Source of the DNA: Thysanoteuthis rhombus
Lineage: Eukaryota; Mollusca; Cephalopoda; Oegopsida; Thysanoteuthidae
Direction of reading: 5' to 3'
Length of the DNA stretch: 64,000 nucleotides
NCBI GenBank assembly: GCA_963457665.1
Contig: OY735211.1
Span: forward strand, 34,880,731 to 34,944,730
Program-made: the position numbers and the translations under genes
Part shown: positions 11,480-22,574 of the stretch, piece after piece
Layout: each line of letters opens with the position of its first letter
How positions within the stretch are numbered: position 1 is the stretch's first letter
The notes under the pieces: generated by a model
Told to the model about the DNA's origin: nothing
The model's database searches: none
Seen by the model: only the letters and a program-made list of their open reading frames with translations

Positions 11480-12040
11480 TGATAGTCTGTCTGTCCACAA
11501 GTCAGAGTGACTGGTTGTTGATTTCAGTTTCTCTGGATCTCGTAGTAAGAAAACTTGAAGAATCTGGGTGCTCACTCGGGAAAACGGCAGAACAGAGGGG
11601 CAACGATTTTTTTTTTTTCGAGAGAGAGAGTGACAGGGAAACGAAGAAAAAGAGTGGTGTTAAAAGAGTGTAGGTGTTGGGAAAGAAGAAGGATTGGTTG
11701 TCATGGTGCCATAATAGACATGCCACAAGTTGGTAGGACTTGCGTTGGGGGGCGCGGAGAAGATTTTTCCCTGGATATCAAATGGTCGACGTGTTGGGTG
11801 GGAGGAAGAAGAAGGGGAGCTTTGTGGAATCGCCAAGGACAAGGAATTTGAGAGAAATGAAAAGACTTCTGTAGATCCCCTTCCTCGATTCTTTCGCGTG
11901 AAAAAAATAAAAAAGAAAAAAGAAGCTTTCAGACTCCCAGTCCCACTTCAACACTTCCTATTTTATCTACTGCCCTCAACTCCACCGCAGAGCACCCATT
12001 TGTGGATCTATTGACGATTTAGTAGAAAATTGTCTTCTTA
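11480..12040. other. purine-rich flank without a recognised gene
   Basis: Overlapping short open frames in all plus frames (11473-12014) have basic, low-complexity peptides. Somewhat higher GC than the surroundings. I cannot support a gene here. Confidence 0.3.
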
Positions 12041-12680
12041 GGGGATGCGTGTCACCCAACCCCCTTTAATCAATTTACGTGTTTATGAAGAGCATCATCT
12101 GGCAAAGAAGCTGATTAGATTCCGTGATGAGTTGGCATAGATTTGGCTTATTTCAACGGAAAGTGATGAGTGACGGTAGCCCAGGTTTAGCGTGCGCGGA
12201 CACGTTTTGGAACCAGTGCCCAAACAAAAATTAATGCGTGCACAACGGGTTAGTTTCCCAAAATAATGTAGTAATTCACTCGTCGTAGTTTTATTCTATG
12301 GGACACCAAACTGAAAAAAATCAGTTAAAAACTATAAATAAAGATCTCTAAATATGTTACTTTGTAGAATGGAATCGTTCTAGTATTATATTAAAACATG
12401 CCAATAGAGTTTTATTTGCTAAGAGAGATCGGTCATTTCAAAATTTCATTCGGTGCGCCCATACTTTGGTCACGGGAAAACATTCCCATAACATTCCTGA
12501 GCATACTATGTAATAAAAATTAGAGGGAAGATAGTGAGCAAGCATCTGATCTTTGCCCCATTTTCAGACATTCCATTTTCTTTTCCATGACCCTTCTCTA
12601 TCAAAGAATGATTCTTGCTCTATTACAACGGCTTTTTTTTTTTCGTGAACGACTGTTTAAGGTTAGCGATTTTGGCCGAT
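12040..12680. other. no recognised feature; one short word shared with 14.2 kb
   Basis: CAACGGAAAGTGATGAGTGA at about 12157 recurs as CAACTGAAAGTGATGAGTGA near 14202, and GCGCACCGGGTTAG-like words follow in both places. A diverged dispersed repeat is likely but its limits are unclear. Confidence 0.35.
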
Positions 12681-12687
12681 CAGTTCC

Positions 12688-13766
12688 ATGAAAAATGCTC
12701 ACGTGATAAAAGCCCACAAAAATTTCCCCAACAGAAAAATGCCTACACAGGTAAAATTTCACACAGAAAAAAGCCCACCAGGAGAATTTTTTGTTACGTG
12801 TAGATAAGGCCCCACATAAATTCAGATAGATATTTCGGAAGCCAAAAGCGTGGTTCAATTTTTTCTTGTTTCTTTATAGGAAAGATTGTAGGTTTACGGC
12901 GGATCCTCATGTTGTCAATACTTCGCTAAAAAGCCATGAAAATTTATTTTCAGCTGGTTTCACATATTTACTAATCACGTCTAGTGTATGATGGAAGAAA
13001 TTTAATGTATATTATTTCGAATTCCAGAACATTGGATTGTTAAACATTTGTATTTCTCGTTAAATAAAACGGTTATATTTTATAAGAACGTTTCATAATT
13101 ATTTGCAGAGGGTAAAGATTTTCAAAATATTTAAAAACATTTATCCATAAATTGAGTTTTTGAAAAAAAAGTTTTGAGCATTTTTTTATTTGCACCATCT
13201 TAAAAAATCTTTTTTTTTAAATCAACTACAAACTTTCTTTCAGCAGATTTAATTTTTCCTATAAACTGAATATGCATGCCAGAGAGAACCTATAAAATTC
13301 AATGTTTTTATGCATACAAGAAACGTGAACGGTATATAGGTAAAAGATATATAAATTGGAAATACGTACAAAGGCTCGAAAAATAATTTTGTTTTCTTTT
13401 AATTAAACAAAATATTCATAGGAAATTAAATGCCTGTGTTTTGTTTCTTGTCAAATTGCGCACCATGAATTCGTCCGTAAAACTACACCCTTCCCTACTA
13501 AGCAATAAAGAAAAACTTTGAACATCGCTTTTGGTTTCCAAAGGTAAATCTGAATCTATGTTTCATTTGACGAAAAATGTAAAGATCAACAATCTAATGT
13601 TCCGGAATTTTTAATAAAACACGCAACAAAAACGTATTCCATGTGAACTTTTTTCCCGTACGGGCTTATATCGTGTGGGCTCTATATCTGGTGGGCTTTT
13701 TGCATGTGGGATTTGTTTTTTGGAGGTGGGGTTGTGTGTGCTTCTTTCATGTGAGCATTTTTGTGG
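12688..13766. mobile_element. DNA element with repeat-built terminal inverted repeats
   Basis: The left end ATGAAAAATGCTCACGTGA and the right end (GTGAGCATTTTTGTGG) are inverted. Inward of each lie several short direct repeats of the type AAAxxxGCCCAC, such as GATAAAAGCCCAC on the left, and GTGTGGGCTCTATATCTGG and TGGTGGGCTTTTTGC on the right, so each arm of about 100 bases is a tandem series of 14-18-base units. The interior is AT-rich and non-coding. The interior segment at 13250-13490 is collinear with 56540-56790, and the terminal GTAAGCATTTTTCATGAAAC recurs at 56946-56965, proving a family. Superfamily unknown. Confidence 0.7.
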
Positions 13767-13789
13767 CCACGTCGTCAATTATCACCATT

Positions 13790-14245
13790 AATTAGTGTTC
13801 TTACTTTAATACAGTAATTAATGGAGGTGTGGTATCTACATGACACATATATGACACATACGAAGGTATTTGAAACTAAAGTCATACTCACTTTACAAAG
13901 ATCAAAATGTATGCAAAGTAATACTATTATTGAAATGTAAGACATGTTGGTCATATTATCTGGCTACATAGCAAATGAAAAATAGATTACTTTTAAAGTA
14001 AGAAAATCTATGTGTTTCAACTTCCATGTTTTTTCTTCCTAATTTGAGACCCTCTTAAAACATATGCTAAAGGCTTGGTACTAGCTTAATCCAACTCTGC
14101 CCAAATCGTTTTAAATGCAAATAAACTAGACAGCGCCCAGAGAGCTCATTCCTCTGCCGACACCATCGTTGCAAAAAATTTTAAAAAATGACTGACTCGT
14201 TCCAACTGAAAGTGATGAGTGAGAATCTGAGTCTAATTTGCACTA
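13790..14245. other. no recognised feature
   Basis: AT-rich. Contains the AAAGTGATGAGTGA word shared with 12.16 kb but no other structure that I can defend. Confidence 0.35.
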
Positions 14246-14345
14246 TTTTTACCCATGGAATCTGCGAACCATTTTCAAACTCTGGCTGAGACAGTTTGTG
14301 TTCACATTGCTCTAATGCCCTTGGGAAATGCATGAGTCTCTTCCC
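14245..14345 (+). repeat. tRNA-derived SINE with central block, copy 2 (headless)
   Basis: Begins near CATGGAATCTGCGAACC and runs through TTTCAAACTCTGGC (B-box-like), GAGACAGTTTGTGTTCAC and CCTTGGGAAATGCATGAGTC. It matches the body of the copies at 2.0 kb and 35.3 kb. The A-box end is lost. Confidence 0.65.
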
Positions 14346-14929
14346 AGCTATGGGTAGATAGCAAGCCAGTTTGAGTTTTTTAGCTTCATAAGACAGTCCA
14401 TCTTGCGCATCGGGTTAGCATCCCAACACGATTGCTACGGACAATGATTGGGTCTCCATGAATCGTTCTAGAAATGGAGTCAAAATCAATGTCTTAAGTG
14501 TGGCACGACATCGGAGCAGCTGAACTGAATGAGGTTCACGTTTCCGTTCGTATGACCGTTCTCCCATTGTTTCATGCGTAAATAAATTGACTTGAACCAA
14601 CATTAATGCTTCCCTGCAGTGGGCTGGGTCGCTGTTCATTTTTGATAATCATCGTTTCGTAAAACCATTGATGCATATAGTTGTGGCCATTTTTTAATGT
14701 TTCCTCTTGTCTGCATCAACTTTTTCTCTCTTTTAACCGCGAAAAAAAATCAATTTAGGATGACTTTTGTCATAACAATAAATGCATTTATACAGCGGAC
14801 ACACCTAAACCATTGATTTCAATATGGCGGCAAAACAACGTCGTGTATTCAATAAAACTTGAAAATGATGTTCTTTGACAAATGTAGTCTGGAGTTCTAA
14901 ATTAAAGCATTATCGTAATTCCATGAAAT

Positions 14930-15060
14930 ATTTAGGTTAGTATCTTGATACTTGTTGTTTTGGTCTGTGCATTTCGGTCAATGAGTGAGGCTGGTGAATT
15001 CATCAGTCGAAACGTAAAGACCAAAACAATGAAGATGAAGATACCAGTTCGAACAAATCA
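14930..15060. repeat. foldback (hairpin) element, copy 1
   Basis: The left arm GGTTAGTATCTTGATACTTG, TTGTTTTGGTCTGTGCATTTCGG pairs with the right arm CGAAACGTAAAGACCAAAAC, AATGAAGATGAAGATACCAG across a loop of about 26 bases. A second, independent copy of the same hairpin lies at 17040-17180. A fragment of the arm (AAACGTACAGCTCAAAACAA, then AAGATGAAGG) follows at 15108-15140. Confidence 0.75.
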
Positions 15061-15064
15061 CTTC

Positions 15065-15480
15065 AGAACTTCTGGCAGTGGTGAAAAATTCGGGAAACGT
15101 ACCAATAGAAACGTACAGCTCAAAACAACAAAGATGAAGGCGTTATTTCCAACGATTAATGGAATAATGAGGTTCCCTGAATACTCCCTGGTTTGCTCCG
15201 CATGGTGCATGTGTAAACTATCTTTCTCTACCAGAGCAATAACCTCATCTGATGATGATAGGATGGCCGTTACGAATATTTCCAAAAAGGAGGACATTCC
15301 AAATAGAAAAGGGGGACATTGCTGCCAGTGAAAGAGGACTTGGGCAGACTCTCAGGTGGGGTGACAACATCACTCGTACAAAGCAGCTCGTCAACAAGTT
15401 TTGACAACGGCAATTACATATAACGACTAGAAAACATTCAAAGAGCGCATACCTCTGTCAAATATTCGCTATGGTCAGGG
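15065..15480. other. no recognised gene
   Basis: A 128-codon plus frame (14945-15331) runs across the foldback element and into this stretch. Because its first third is repeat sequence and no domain is seen, I do not accept it as a gene. Confidence 0.35.
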
Positions 15481-15795
15481 AAAGTAATTGTGAATGGATC
15501 CGTCCCAAAATTTAATCACTTCTTCCATAGGCTGTTGCTCAACCTTCCACAAAATTTTAAATTCATTGAGAACTTGTGGAGGTACTGTGTGGACGGATAG
15601 TCATGAGAGTATACATCGATGTATGAAAATAAAAATGGAAAATGTCTCTCAATAAAAAAGAAAATACTCCAAGATCCACCCCCAAATTTAACCAATTCTT
15701 CTTTATCCCTAATGCCCCCGCCCTCGATAAATTTCATTGAAATTTTGAGTACTTTTGGAGAGATCGTGTGGACAGTCAGTTGCAAGGACGGACAC
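15480..15795 (-). repeat. ATATCTCCAAAAGTTCTC repeat family, two units on the minus strand
   Basis: Two units (about 15500-15600 and 15660-15780) carry the reverse complements of the family words: CCACAAAATTTTAAATTCAT, TGAGAACTT, then CAAGATCCACCCCCAAATTT and AATTTCATTGAAATTTTGAG with TGTGGACAG at the end. Confidence 0.65.
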
Positions 15796-15799
15796 GACC

Positions 15800-16925
15800 A
15801 AATATATATATCTCTCCAACTTCGTCGGTTGAGGTAGAAAAAATACGTTAACGGTTGGTTTTTATAGCTTTCAGTTCCATCCGTTCGAGATATATCTGAG
15901 GTAATTTAGATTTTTTGATTATTTTCCTGTTCAGGCCTCAAAAAGGTAGACAAATAAACGTGCAGCCTCGAGGTGGCGCCGGACGAAGGACAGAGTGCTC
16001 AAAAGCCCAAGACCGGACGTCTGGTCTCCATTGATGATGGACACTCAAATCTGTCCCTTTGGTCTGCCTTAATTAACCCTACTCCCAAGTTATAAAGCGA
16101 AGGTCGGCAATATTTTTTCCTCCGTGGACAAGATCGCTTATCAGAGGACGTTGGGCCACATGAATGGTTGAAATACGGGAATTATCCATTCAAATACATC
16201 TTGTTATATTTTGCCTCAGATCAATGAATAATGCATGCCAGAAAATCTTGGTCATAACCAAAGATGTCAATAAGTAATCGTAAACCAATTTAGTCGTAAT
16301 TTATCTTTCAGGCCATTAGGCCGACAAGGCTGTCGCCTCGGGCGCGAACCTCAGAGGGGTACTGTACTGGAGATGATTCTAGAAGAAGATCAAGCAATTG
16401 GAGGCGCATGTTTCAGGTCACGCCTTGGGTGCATAAAGCCTTTGCAGTGGCCCTGTTTATTTCAAGTGGAGCTTCTTTTGAATCTATTAAAAAGACACAA
16501 GAATCTTTTAAAATAGATAAGTATGGACATGATGCATTGAATGGTGATAAATCTAGTATCACAAATAAATACCTGATTTTAATGAAAACAGTCGATAAAT
16601 CAACTTGAAACTTGATGCTGTTCGTTACTTGAAAGCTTTTCAATAACGGATGTCAGACTTGTTGATGTCAAGAGCAAGATATTAGTATGGGCATCAGTCA
16701 ATATCATTCGCAGCCTGGATAAGCATAGAATCTCAATATTTGATCGCTGGCTGAATCTAGCCGGTTGTCTACTTCTATTATAAAGTGTCATTTAGGTTGA
16801 CTTAGTATGACCATAACTGGGATGGATCATTTTCTCATTCAGTTGGCACGTACCCGGAAAAATCTCCCCGATTACCGTTAGCCTGCTTGATACATCATAA
16901 TCCACTAACCAGACCGTATTCGATG
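15800..16925. other. mixed sequence without a recognised gene
   Basis: GC is locally higher at 15950-16150. GGCCATTAGGCCGACAAGGC at about 16312, followed by CTCGGGCGCGAACC, resembles a DNA-transposon terminus, but I could not find its partner. A palindrome-poor, non-coding interval otherwise. Confidence 0.35.
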
Positions 16926-16929
16926 AACA

Positions 16930-17190
16930 TTATTTCATGAATTATTCAGACTAGCATCCTCGTCTTCGTTGTTTTATTTCTACGATGCGTTCTCTGGACT
17001 TCTTAAGTATTGACTGAAATTGGTAGAGGAAGTACAATCATTATTTCGCGAATTATTCGGATTGGTATCCCCATCTTTGTTGTTTTGGTCCTTACGTTTT
17101 GGCCGATGCATTCTCCAGTCCTCCTCATATGCCGAAACGGAAAGACTAAAACGTTAAAGATCAGGATACTAACCCAAATGATTTGTTAAA
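16930..17190. repeat. foldback element, copy 2 plus a half copy
   Basis: The left arm GATTGGTATCCCCATCTTTG, TTGTTTTGGTCCTTACGTTTTGGCC (about 17058-17105) pairs with GCCGAAACGGAAAGACTAAA, ACGTTAAAGATCAGGATACTAACCC (about 17132-17176). Immediately upstream, 16930-16985 repeats only the left arm (AGACTAGCATCCTCGTCTTC, then GTTGTTTTATTTCTACGATGCG), giving a direct-repeat-plus-hairpin arrangement. Confidence 0.75.
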
Positions 17191-17321
17191 TAGCGACAAT
17201 ACTTCATTTCAGAACTTTCCAACAACAGTCACTGTTGATAGGCACCACGAAACAAAAATTCAGTTACATTGAATCTTAGTCAATTGTTATATCATTTATT
17301 TTTAATTTGTTGAAGCATTCT

Positions 17322-17337
17322 AAACTACTACTACTAC

Positions 17338-17376
<39 letters not shown>
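17322..17376. repeat. microsatellite (ACT)n-(ATT)n
   Basis: About four ACT triplets followed by about thirteen ATT triplets. Confidence 0.95.
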
Positions 17377-17377
<1 letters not shown>

Positions 17378-17499
17378 TTTCTGATAACTATTTAGCTTCA
17401 TCTTTATTTTTAGTTGCTTTTTTTTAATCACAACTGAACTTGGATCATTAAACTACGGCAGTTAGTAAACGGTGTTCATCGGAAATTGATAATAAATTG

Positions 17500-17585
17500 T
17501 CAGTGAGACTCGAACTCACGTCCTTTTTGCAAGTGGGGAGCCAGGTTTAATGTATCAGCTGCTATACTGGCTTAGCACCTAAAAT
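17500..17585 (-). repeat. tRNA-like SINE head
   Basis: On the minus strand the sequence GTGAGTTCGAGTCTCAC forms a perfect five-base T-arm stem with a TTCGAGT loop (B box), and GGTGCTAAGCCAGTATAGCA lies upstream where an A box would be. I cannot form good acceptor and anticodon stems, so this is a SINE head or tRNA-derived relic, not a tRNA gene. Confidence 0.5.
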
Positions 17586-17589
17586 TCTG

Positions 17590-18080
17590 TTTGCTCACAG
17601 AAGTTTAAATCCAGCCAAAAAATCAATAATGATTGCTTAGTCAATTGTGTTTGATTACCAACATTAAGCGATGGTCTGGCTTCAAAGACTTTTTCATGAC
17701 CCCTCATGCTGGAAGTGAAAAAAAACTGAAGCAAAGACCTTTAGCAACTGTCAATCAAAACTGTCAACATAGTTTCCTTCAGTTTTTAAGCTGGTTTGGT
17801 TGGGTAGCTGACTGGTCGGCTAATTAAGCATATATCGCGCCTACAAACCCTGCCAGTGGATCTAGAGGGCTGAAAATTGTAAAAAAAAAAAACACTCCTC
17901 ATTAAATCTAATAAAAACTTCTATTTTTTTTGCTTTTTTTTTTCAAATCCCCCTTATACGATTTTACTTGGGATCAATTTGCAATGTATGTTTATACTAA
18001 ATTGGTCCCTAATATATATCCAGCAACAATCACGCTTGTTTTTGTTGTTTTCTTTTGTTTTCTTTTGTTTTAAATTCGGC
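17590..18080. other. no recognised feature
   Basis: AT-rich with T and A tracts, including A tract 17880-17891. A 64-codon frame at 17633-17827 has no recognisable content. Confidence 0.4.
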
Positions 18081-18084
18081 TTTT

Positions 18085-18240
18085 TTTAGTGATCACTGCC
18101 CAACAAAAGATGAGAGAAGTAACCCATTCATTGATCACCACTTTTTCCATTTATTTTGTTTTTTTTTTTTTCAAATTGGTCACAAGGCGTGTCACATGAT
18201 ATTGGTCACGTGACAGTTCCTATTGAGTGACTAAACAGAC
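18085..18240 (-). repeat. dispersed repeat shared with 49.06-49.16 kb
   Basis: On the minus strand the order is GTCACGTGACCAA, a T/A-tract, GTGGTGATCAATGAATGG, GTTACTTCTCTCATC, TTTTGTTGGGCAGTGATCAC. The plus strand at 49060-49160 carries CACGCGACCAACGG, GGGTGATCAATGTATG, ATTACTTTCCCTGCC, TTTTGTTGGGCGTAGTTCAC. A weaker relative is at 47805-47860. Family unknown. Confidence 0.6.
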
Positions 18241-18379
18241 CTGTTCCCTTTGTTTTAAAATCTGTGACAGCTCAGTCGTGGGAATTTCGCCATAACACAC
18301 AAAACACCCTTTGTGTTTCTATGCACACATGCACGTGCGTTTGTTAAAACATAAGTCGAGGAAGGGGGGGGTGTACAAT

Positions 18380-18615
18380 TACCATATTTGATGATTTAGA
18401 AGATTCCACCCACCCCTCCGTATTTCAGTAGGGAATATCAAGAGAACATACATTTCCCTGAATTCCTCTCATTTATCAACCAGATCATTTTTTTTTTCAA
18501 TTTCTTCACAAGTCCTGGTCAGCGTGGGGCTGGACTATATAGGTTACATTCACCTTCCGAACCATTTTGGGGAGTGGGGATGAAAGGAGTGTCTTATATA
18601 CCATCAAATACGGTA
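18380..18615. mobile_element. MITE with TACCGTATTTGATGG termini
   Basis: The left end TACCATATTTGATGATTTAG is inverted at the right end (CTTATATACCATCAAATACG, then GTA). The element is 236 bases with a non-coding interior. The right terminus also occurs alone at 34169-34203 (ATGATCTTATATGCCATC, AAATACGGTA). TA next to the right end would suit a TA target duplication. Confidence 0.7.
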
Positions 18616-18619
18616 TATC

Positions 18620-19200
18620 TAGTCGTATTGCTCATGAATAGATACCTACATGTGTAGATGACCCTAAGTTGTCAAAATCAAATGAAGATTCAAATTTATT
18701 TTGAGAATGAATTTGCCAGAGGGACTTTGCGGTGGCAAGGCTGAAAGACAGACCCTTGATGCACATGTTCTTTGAGTTGCTTAAAAAAAGGAGCTACATC
18801 TATTTTAAAAGAACTGAACCATCAAATTTTGTTTCTGAATATCAACCTGTCAGTCAGTGACGGCCATCGGTACTATGCCAGTCAGTCAGTGGCGATGCCA
18901 GCGTTTCGTACCCATCCGGGCAAAGTTTGTCCAGAAAACTACGAGGACAGGCAAAGAATTTTACATCGATTAAACTTCACTAGCCCAGGCAAGGCTCGGG
19001 GATGTCTGCTGGGAGGCCAGACTTACCTTTGCCTGGCGCCTCCCGTGCAGTCAGTAACGGCAATTGGTACTTGAGGTGCCCGCGCATCTAAGGAGCAAAT
19101 GAACGTGAAAGATAATCAGTTGAAATGTGATGGTGTAAGTACTTCATCTCAGAATAACCTCAAACAACTCGAGATTATTCAAGAGTTTTTCGAGCGATTG
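18620..19200. other. unassigned, locally GC-richer
   Basis: A 100-codon plus frame (18772-19074) contains two related direct words, CAGTCAGTGACGGCCATCGG and CAGTCAGTAACGGCAATTGG, about 175 bases apart, each followed by TACT. They suggest a decayed direct repeat. No protein domain is recognised. Confidence 0.35.
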
Positions 19201-19470
19201 ACCCCCCCCTTTTGTCGTTTGTTTTGTTAACACAGCGTTCCGGCCGATCCATTTTACGGCCTTCCTCGGGTGTACTATTCGAATGCGATGGTGGTTTGCA
19301 GAATTTTTCCAAAGGTAGCAAGGCTTCAACGTTGGATTCGGGTGATGTTTGTCTTTCCTTGTAAGGCTTGGGTTCCCATCCCTTATCCCTGATGAGTAGC
19401 AGAGGCCACATCGGATGGAACTCTGACATACTCTCAGTCGACATGTTAATGTGGGGAGCCTCATTGATTT
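19200..19470 (-). repeat. repeat arm of the GTTAACACAA family with a short open frame
   Basis: GTTAACACAGCGTTCCGGCC and CCTTCCTCGGGTG relate this to the hairpin at 1425-1560. A 106-codon minus frame (19464-19144) crosses it, and its peptide (RLPTLTCRLRVCQSSIRCG) is not recognised. Confidence 0.4.
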
Positions 19471-19479
19471 TCTTCGGTT

Positions 19480-20415
19480 TCCGACAGTGTTCCCTGTCTA
19501 TAATATGGACTTCTGCTCAGAACAGATAATGTTGGCTTTCTCCTTCCAGATCATCCAGTCGTCCCAGATTTTTCTATTTCGCTTTTGAATATGTTTTGTT
19601 TTTGTTTTTTTTGTGTACCCATTGAGTCGAATAATGGGTGCCCTGCTAGTTTCTTGAGATTATTGTAACTAGTTGCAGATGCCCAGTCAGCAGTACATTC
19701 TGAGATAGAAGACTAAAAATAAGAACTTTGCCTAATCCTGACAGCTTTTGTAGCCTAATCGGTTTGAGCATCGTTCATGAAAAACGAGTCTCCAGGGTAA
19801 GGGTTGCGAATGTGACTCTCGTGCAGAGCTATTACTTTAATCTGCCTGAACAGCCGCAAATTTACTTTATGATACAAAAAATGGGTTAGTTAAAGAATGT
19901 TGTGATAAAAATAAGATGGAATAATGGCAGCAATTCATCTCAGAACTTCAAACCATTCTTTGTTACTACTTCGAGTTATTTTAGCAAATATGTATGCTTT
20001 TCAATTCTATGTATTATATTCGACGGCTTCATGTTTGTACATGTCAAACATGGACCAATGAAAGCAAAGCACTTGATCGAATACGGATGATTGTGATCAG
20101 CTGGCCACTTCAGTCAGTCAGAGGTTCAGCAAGGGAGTGTTGCCAGGTCAATGGTTGTAGGTAGCTAAACCAAATGGGTTCCTTCTTTGACTATTGAATA
20201 TTTTTCGTTCCACCCCTCATTCTCTCTCCAACCAACATTTGGAGTACAGCAATAACTCTACAACCAGAACTAAAGATACCAAAGCTGTATTTAGAAGGGC
20301 CTGACCACCAAAATGATGATCTGTGGCCTATGAAGAACGGGTTTCCCCCAGTATCAATGTAGTGACATTTTTCACCCTTACAAAAAAAGCAAAAAGCAAA
20401 AATAATGTCCAGAAT
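19480..20415. other. no recognised feature
   Basis: Non-coding AT-rich stretch with no paired termini or tRNA-like boxes that I can support. Confidence 0.4.
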
Positions 20416-20419
20416 TGGT

Positions 20420-20660
20420 TTTGCAGCGAACCGCTTTAGTGACAGCGCGTACCCCCCCTCTCACCTACACGCCAGTCTCCTGTATCTCTCACCACCCTTA
20501 CATTCGACCACTCCGCCTAAACTACTAATTATCACTATTTAGGGGATGAAAACGCTTAAAGAATTCCCCAATAAAATTAATGGCAATAGATTTATCGCTG
20601 AGCGTTATTTCGGCTTACACAAGTTAGTTCTTTTTTTTTTTCATGGGAACGCTCTGCTTT
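20420..20660 (+). repeat. dispersed repeat, copy 1 (pair with 37.7 kb)
   Basis: Collinear with 37690-37945: a C-rich stretch (GTACCCCCCCTCTCACC), CGACCACTCC, AATTCCCCAATAAAATTAAT, GGCAATAGATTTATCGCTGA, GCGTTATTTCGGCTTACA, then a T tract and GGAACGCTC. The copies are diverged. No coding content. Confidence 0.6.
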
Positions 20661-20939
20661 CGGATTGAGGAAGAAATCTGTAATTGTACCATGGCTTGAA
20701 TTGAAAAATATGGCGAATCAGATACGCATGTGTTGTCAGGTATCAGTTATTTTGAATGTTTTAAACAGTAAAACACGAGACGCGGTGGGAAGCCACGAAA
20801 AGGAAAGGGAATGCGATTTTGGAAAAGCTTTCATACAGAGGTTTGTTGTGTAATTAAATAATTCACGGTTGGGGGTAGAGGTTATTCGTTGATTAGAGCA
20901 ATATTTACTGGTAATAAATGGTATCTTGTCTTCACTTCT

Positions 20940-21130
20940 CGTTGCTTCTTGTACTTTACCACCATAGGCGTACGAACTGGGGGCGGGGGATGCCCTGCAA
21001 ATTCGGGCATATAAACGTTCGGGCAGAAAGGAGGAAAAATTTCGGGCTAATCAAGCCTTTAGTCCCCCTCATGGAAAGCGTTCCCATTCGCTCATGTTTA
21101 TCGCGACCCCGTTTTAACCTTCCCCGCGTT
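20940..21130 (+). repeat. possible transposon-terminus sequence (CATAGGCGTACGAACTGGGG)
   Basis: CATAGGCGTACGAACTGGGG, GGCGGGGGATGCCC and ATTCGGGC words resemble a widespread GC-rich repeat terminus seen in many invertebrates. No matching opposite end was found. The open frames crossing it (20918-21145 plus, 20956-21183 minus) are not credible genes. Confidence 0.35.
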
Positions 21131-21139
21131 CGTCTGTCA

Positions 21140-21207
21140 GTCTGAGTCAGCCTACCTGAGAGTTTGTTTATCAAAATAAACAAACTCTCAGGTAGGCTGA
21201 CTCAGAC
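21140..21207. repeat. perfect 31-bp inverted repeat with 6-base loop
   Basis: The arms at 21140-21170 and 21177-21207 are exact reverse complements (outer end GTCTGAGTCAGCCTACCTGA, inner end AGAGTTTGTTTA), with loop TCAAAA. Pairing is lost abruptly outside the arms. Perfect identity stands out in a window where most other inverted repeats are diverged. Confidence 0.95.
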
Positions 21208-21741
21208 AGAGAGACATTTTTTTTTTTTAATCTTGTTTTCTCGAAAACTGAACGAAATTCGTTTTGGCACGTTTCTAATTCTATTTTTAAAGGAACGGTA
21301 AAGGGTTACGCGTAGAACTTCACTTGCAGTCTTCTGACTTTCCCTTCTGGTGACGAGTAGAGAAATTCGTTGGTGTCTTATTTCGGGATTCTTTCAGCAG
21401 AGCCGATTCCTCAACAGACAGCATTCCTTTACCATGTTTCTGGTTCCGTTGAAATGAAGCTGGGTCAGATTCAATTTGCCTGTCAACAAACGAAATTTGC
21501 CACATTTCTCTCCCATTTAACAAGAGTGGCACGACCCGAGGTCAGGGTTGCCAGTTTAGCCATTTTTCGGCTCGATCCGGCTGTTTGTTTTTTTTTTCGT
21601 TTTTGTTTATTTTCAATTTAGCAGTTAAAAATATAAGATAGCTGGTAAGTTCAATACTACGTTTTCTATCAATAATTTGTTCTTGAGTCTCAGTACATGG
21701 ACATTTTTTTTATTTTATTTGATGAGTGGGCTTTGAATAAG

Positions 21742-21887
<146 letters not shown>

Positions 21888-22009
21888 ATTCAATCCTTCC
21901 TTGTGGTATTGGATGGGATAATGGATAGTCTATTGCCACACCGAAGAGTTGTAATATAACGAAACAGCCGTCTGTGGATGACTCGATTATTTAATTATAT
22001 ATGTATTTA

Positions 22010-22012
<3 letters not shown>

Positions 22013-22090
<78 letters not shown>
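22013..22090. repeat. microsatellite (AT)n
   Basis: About 78 bases of pure AT repeat. Confidence 0.97.
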
Positions 22091-22092
<2 letters not shown>

Positions 22093-22240
22093 TACAGATC
22101 AGGCTACAATATAATAATATATTAATAATATAAAGCAACTTCTGATATGTGATGGATTTATTTCATGGAGTGTTCGATTAATTCAACTTTATACTATTAT
22201 AAGTCAAGTTGTTTTAGGTAGAGCTGGAAATAAATTAGAG

Positions 22241-22408
<168 letters not shown>

Positions 22409-22574
22409 TATGAAGAAATGGATAAATGATCCGACAGAGTTTAATTAGAGATTTGGAGGCTTCGCTCCTTGAAGGACTCTCCAACATATTATCGCATAAT
22501 GCAATGGATGAACTACTATTTATAAAGCATATGGGAGCCCCTACATTGGGAGCCCGGGTGATGTTTTAAAATAG

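Noticed and set aside
10523-11510. Very long open frames (up to 309 codons) on both strands
   Set aside because: They are translations of GT/CT repeats (Cys-Val, His-Thr, Ser-Leu runs) open simultaneously on both strands; no protein family has this composition.
14945-15331. 128-codon plus-strand gene
   Set aside because: The first part is the foldback hairpin element and a minus frame of similar length overlaps it; no domain is recognised.
16312-16370. Terminus of a further DNA transposon (GGCCATTAGGCCGACAAGGC)
   Set aside because: The motif resembles a transposon end, but no matching opposite terminus could be found within several kilobases.
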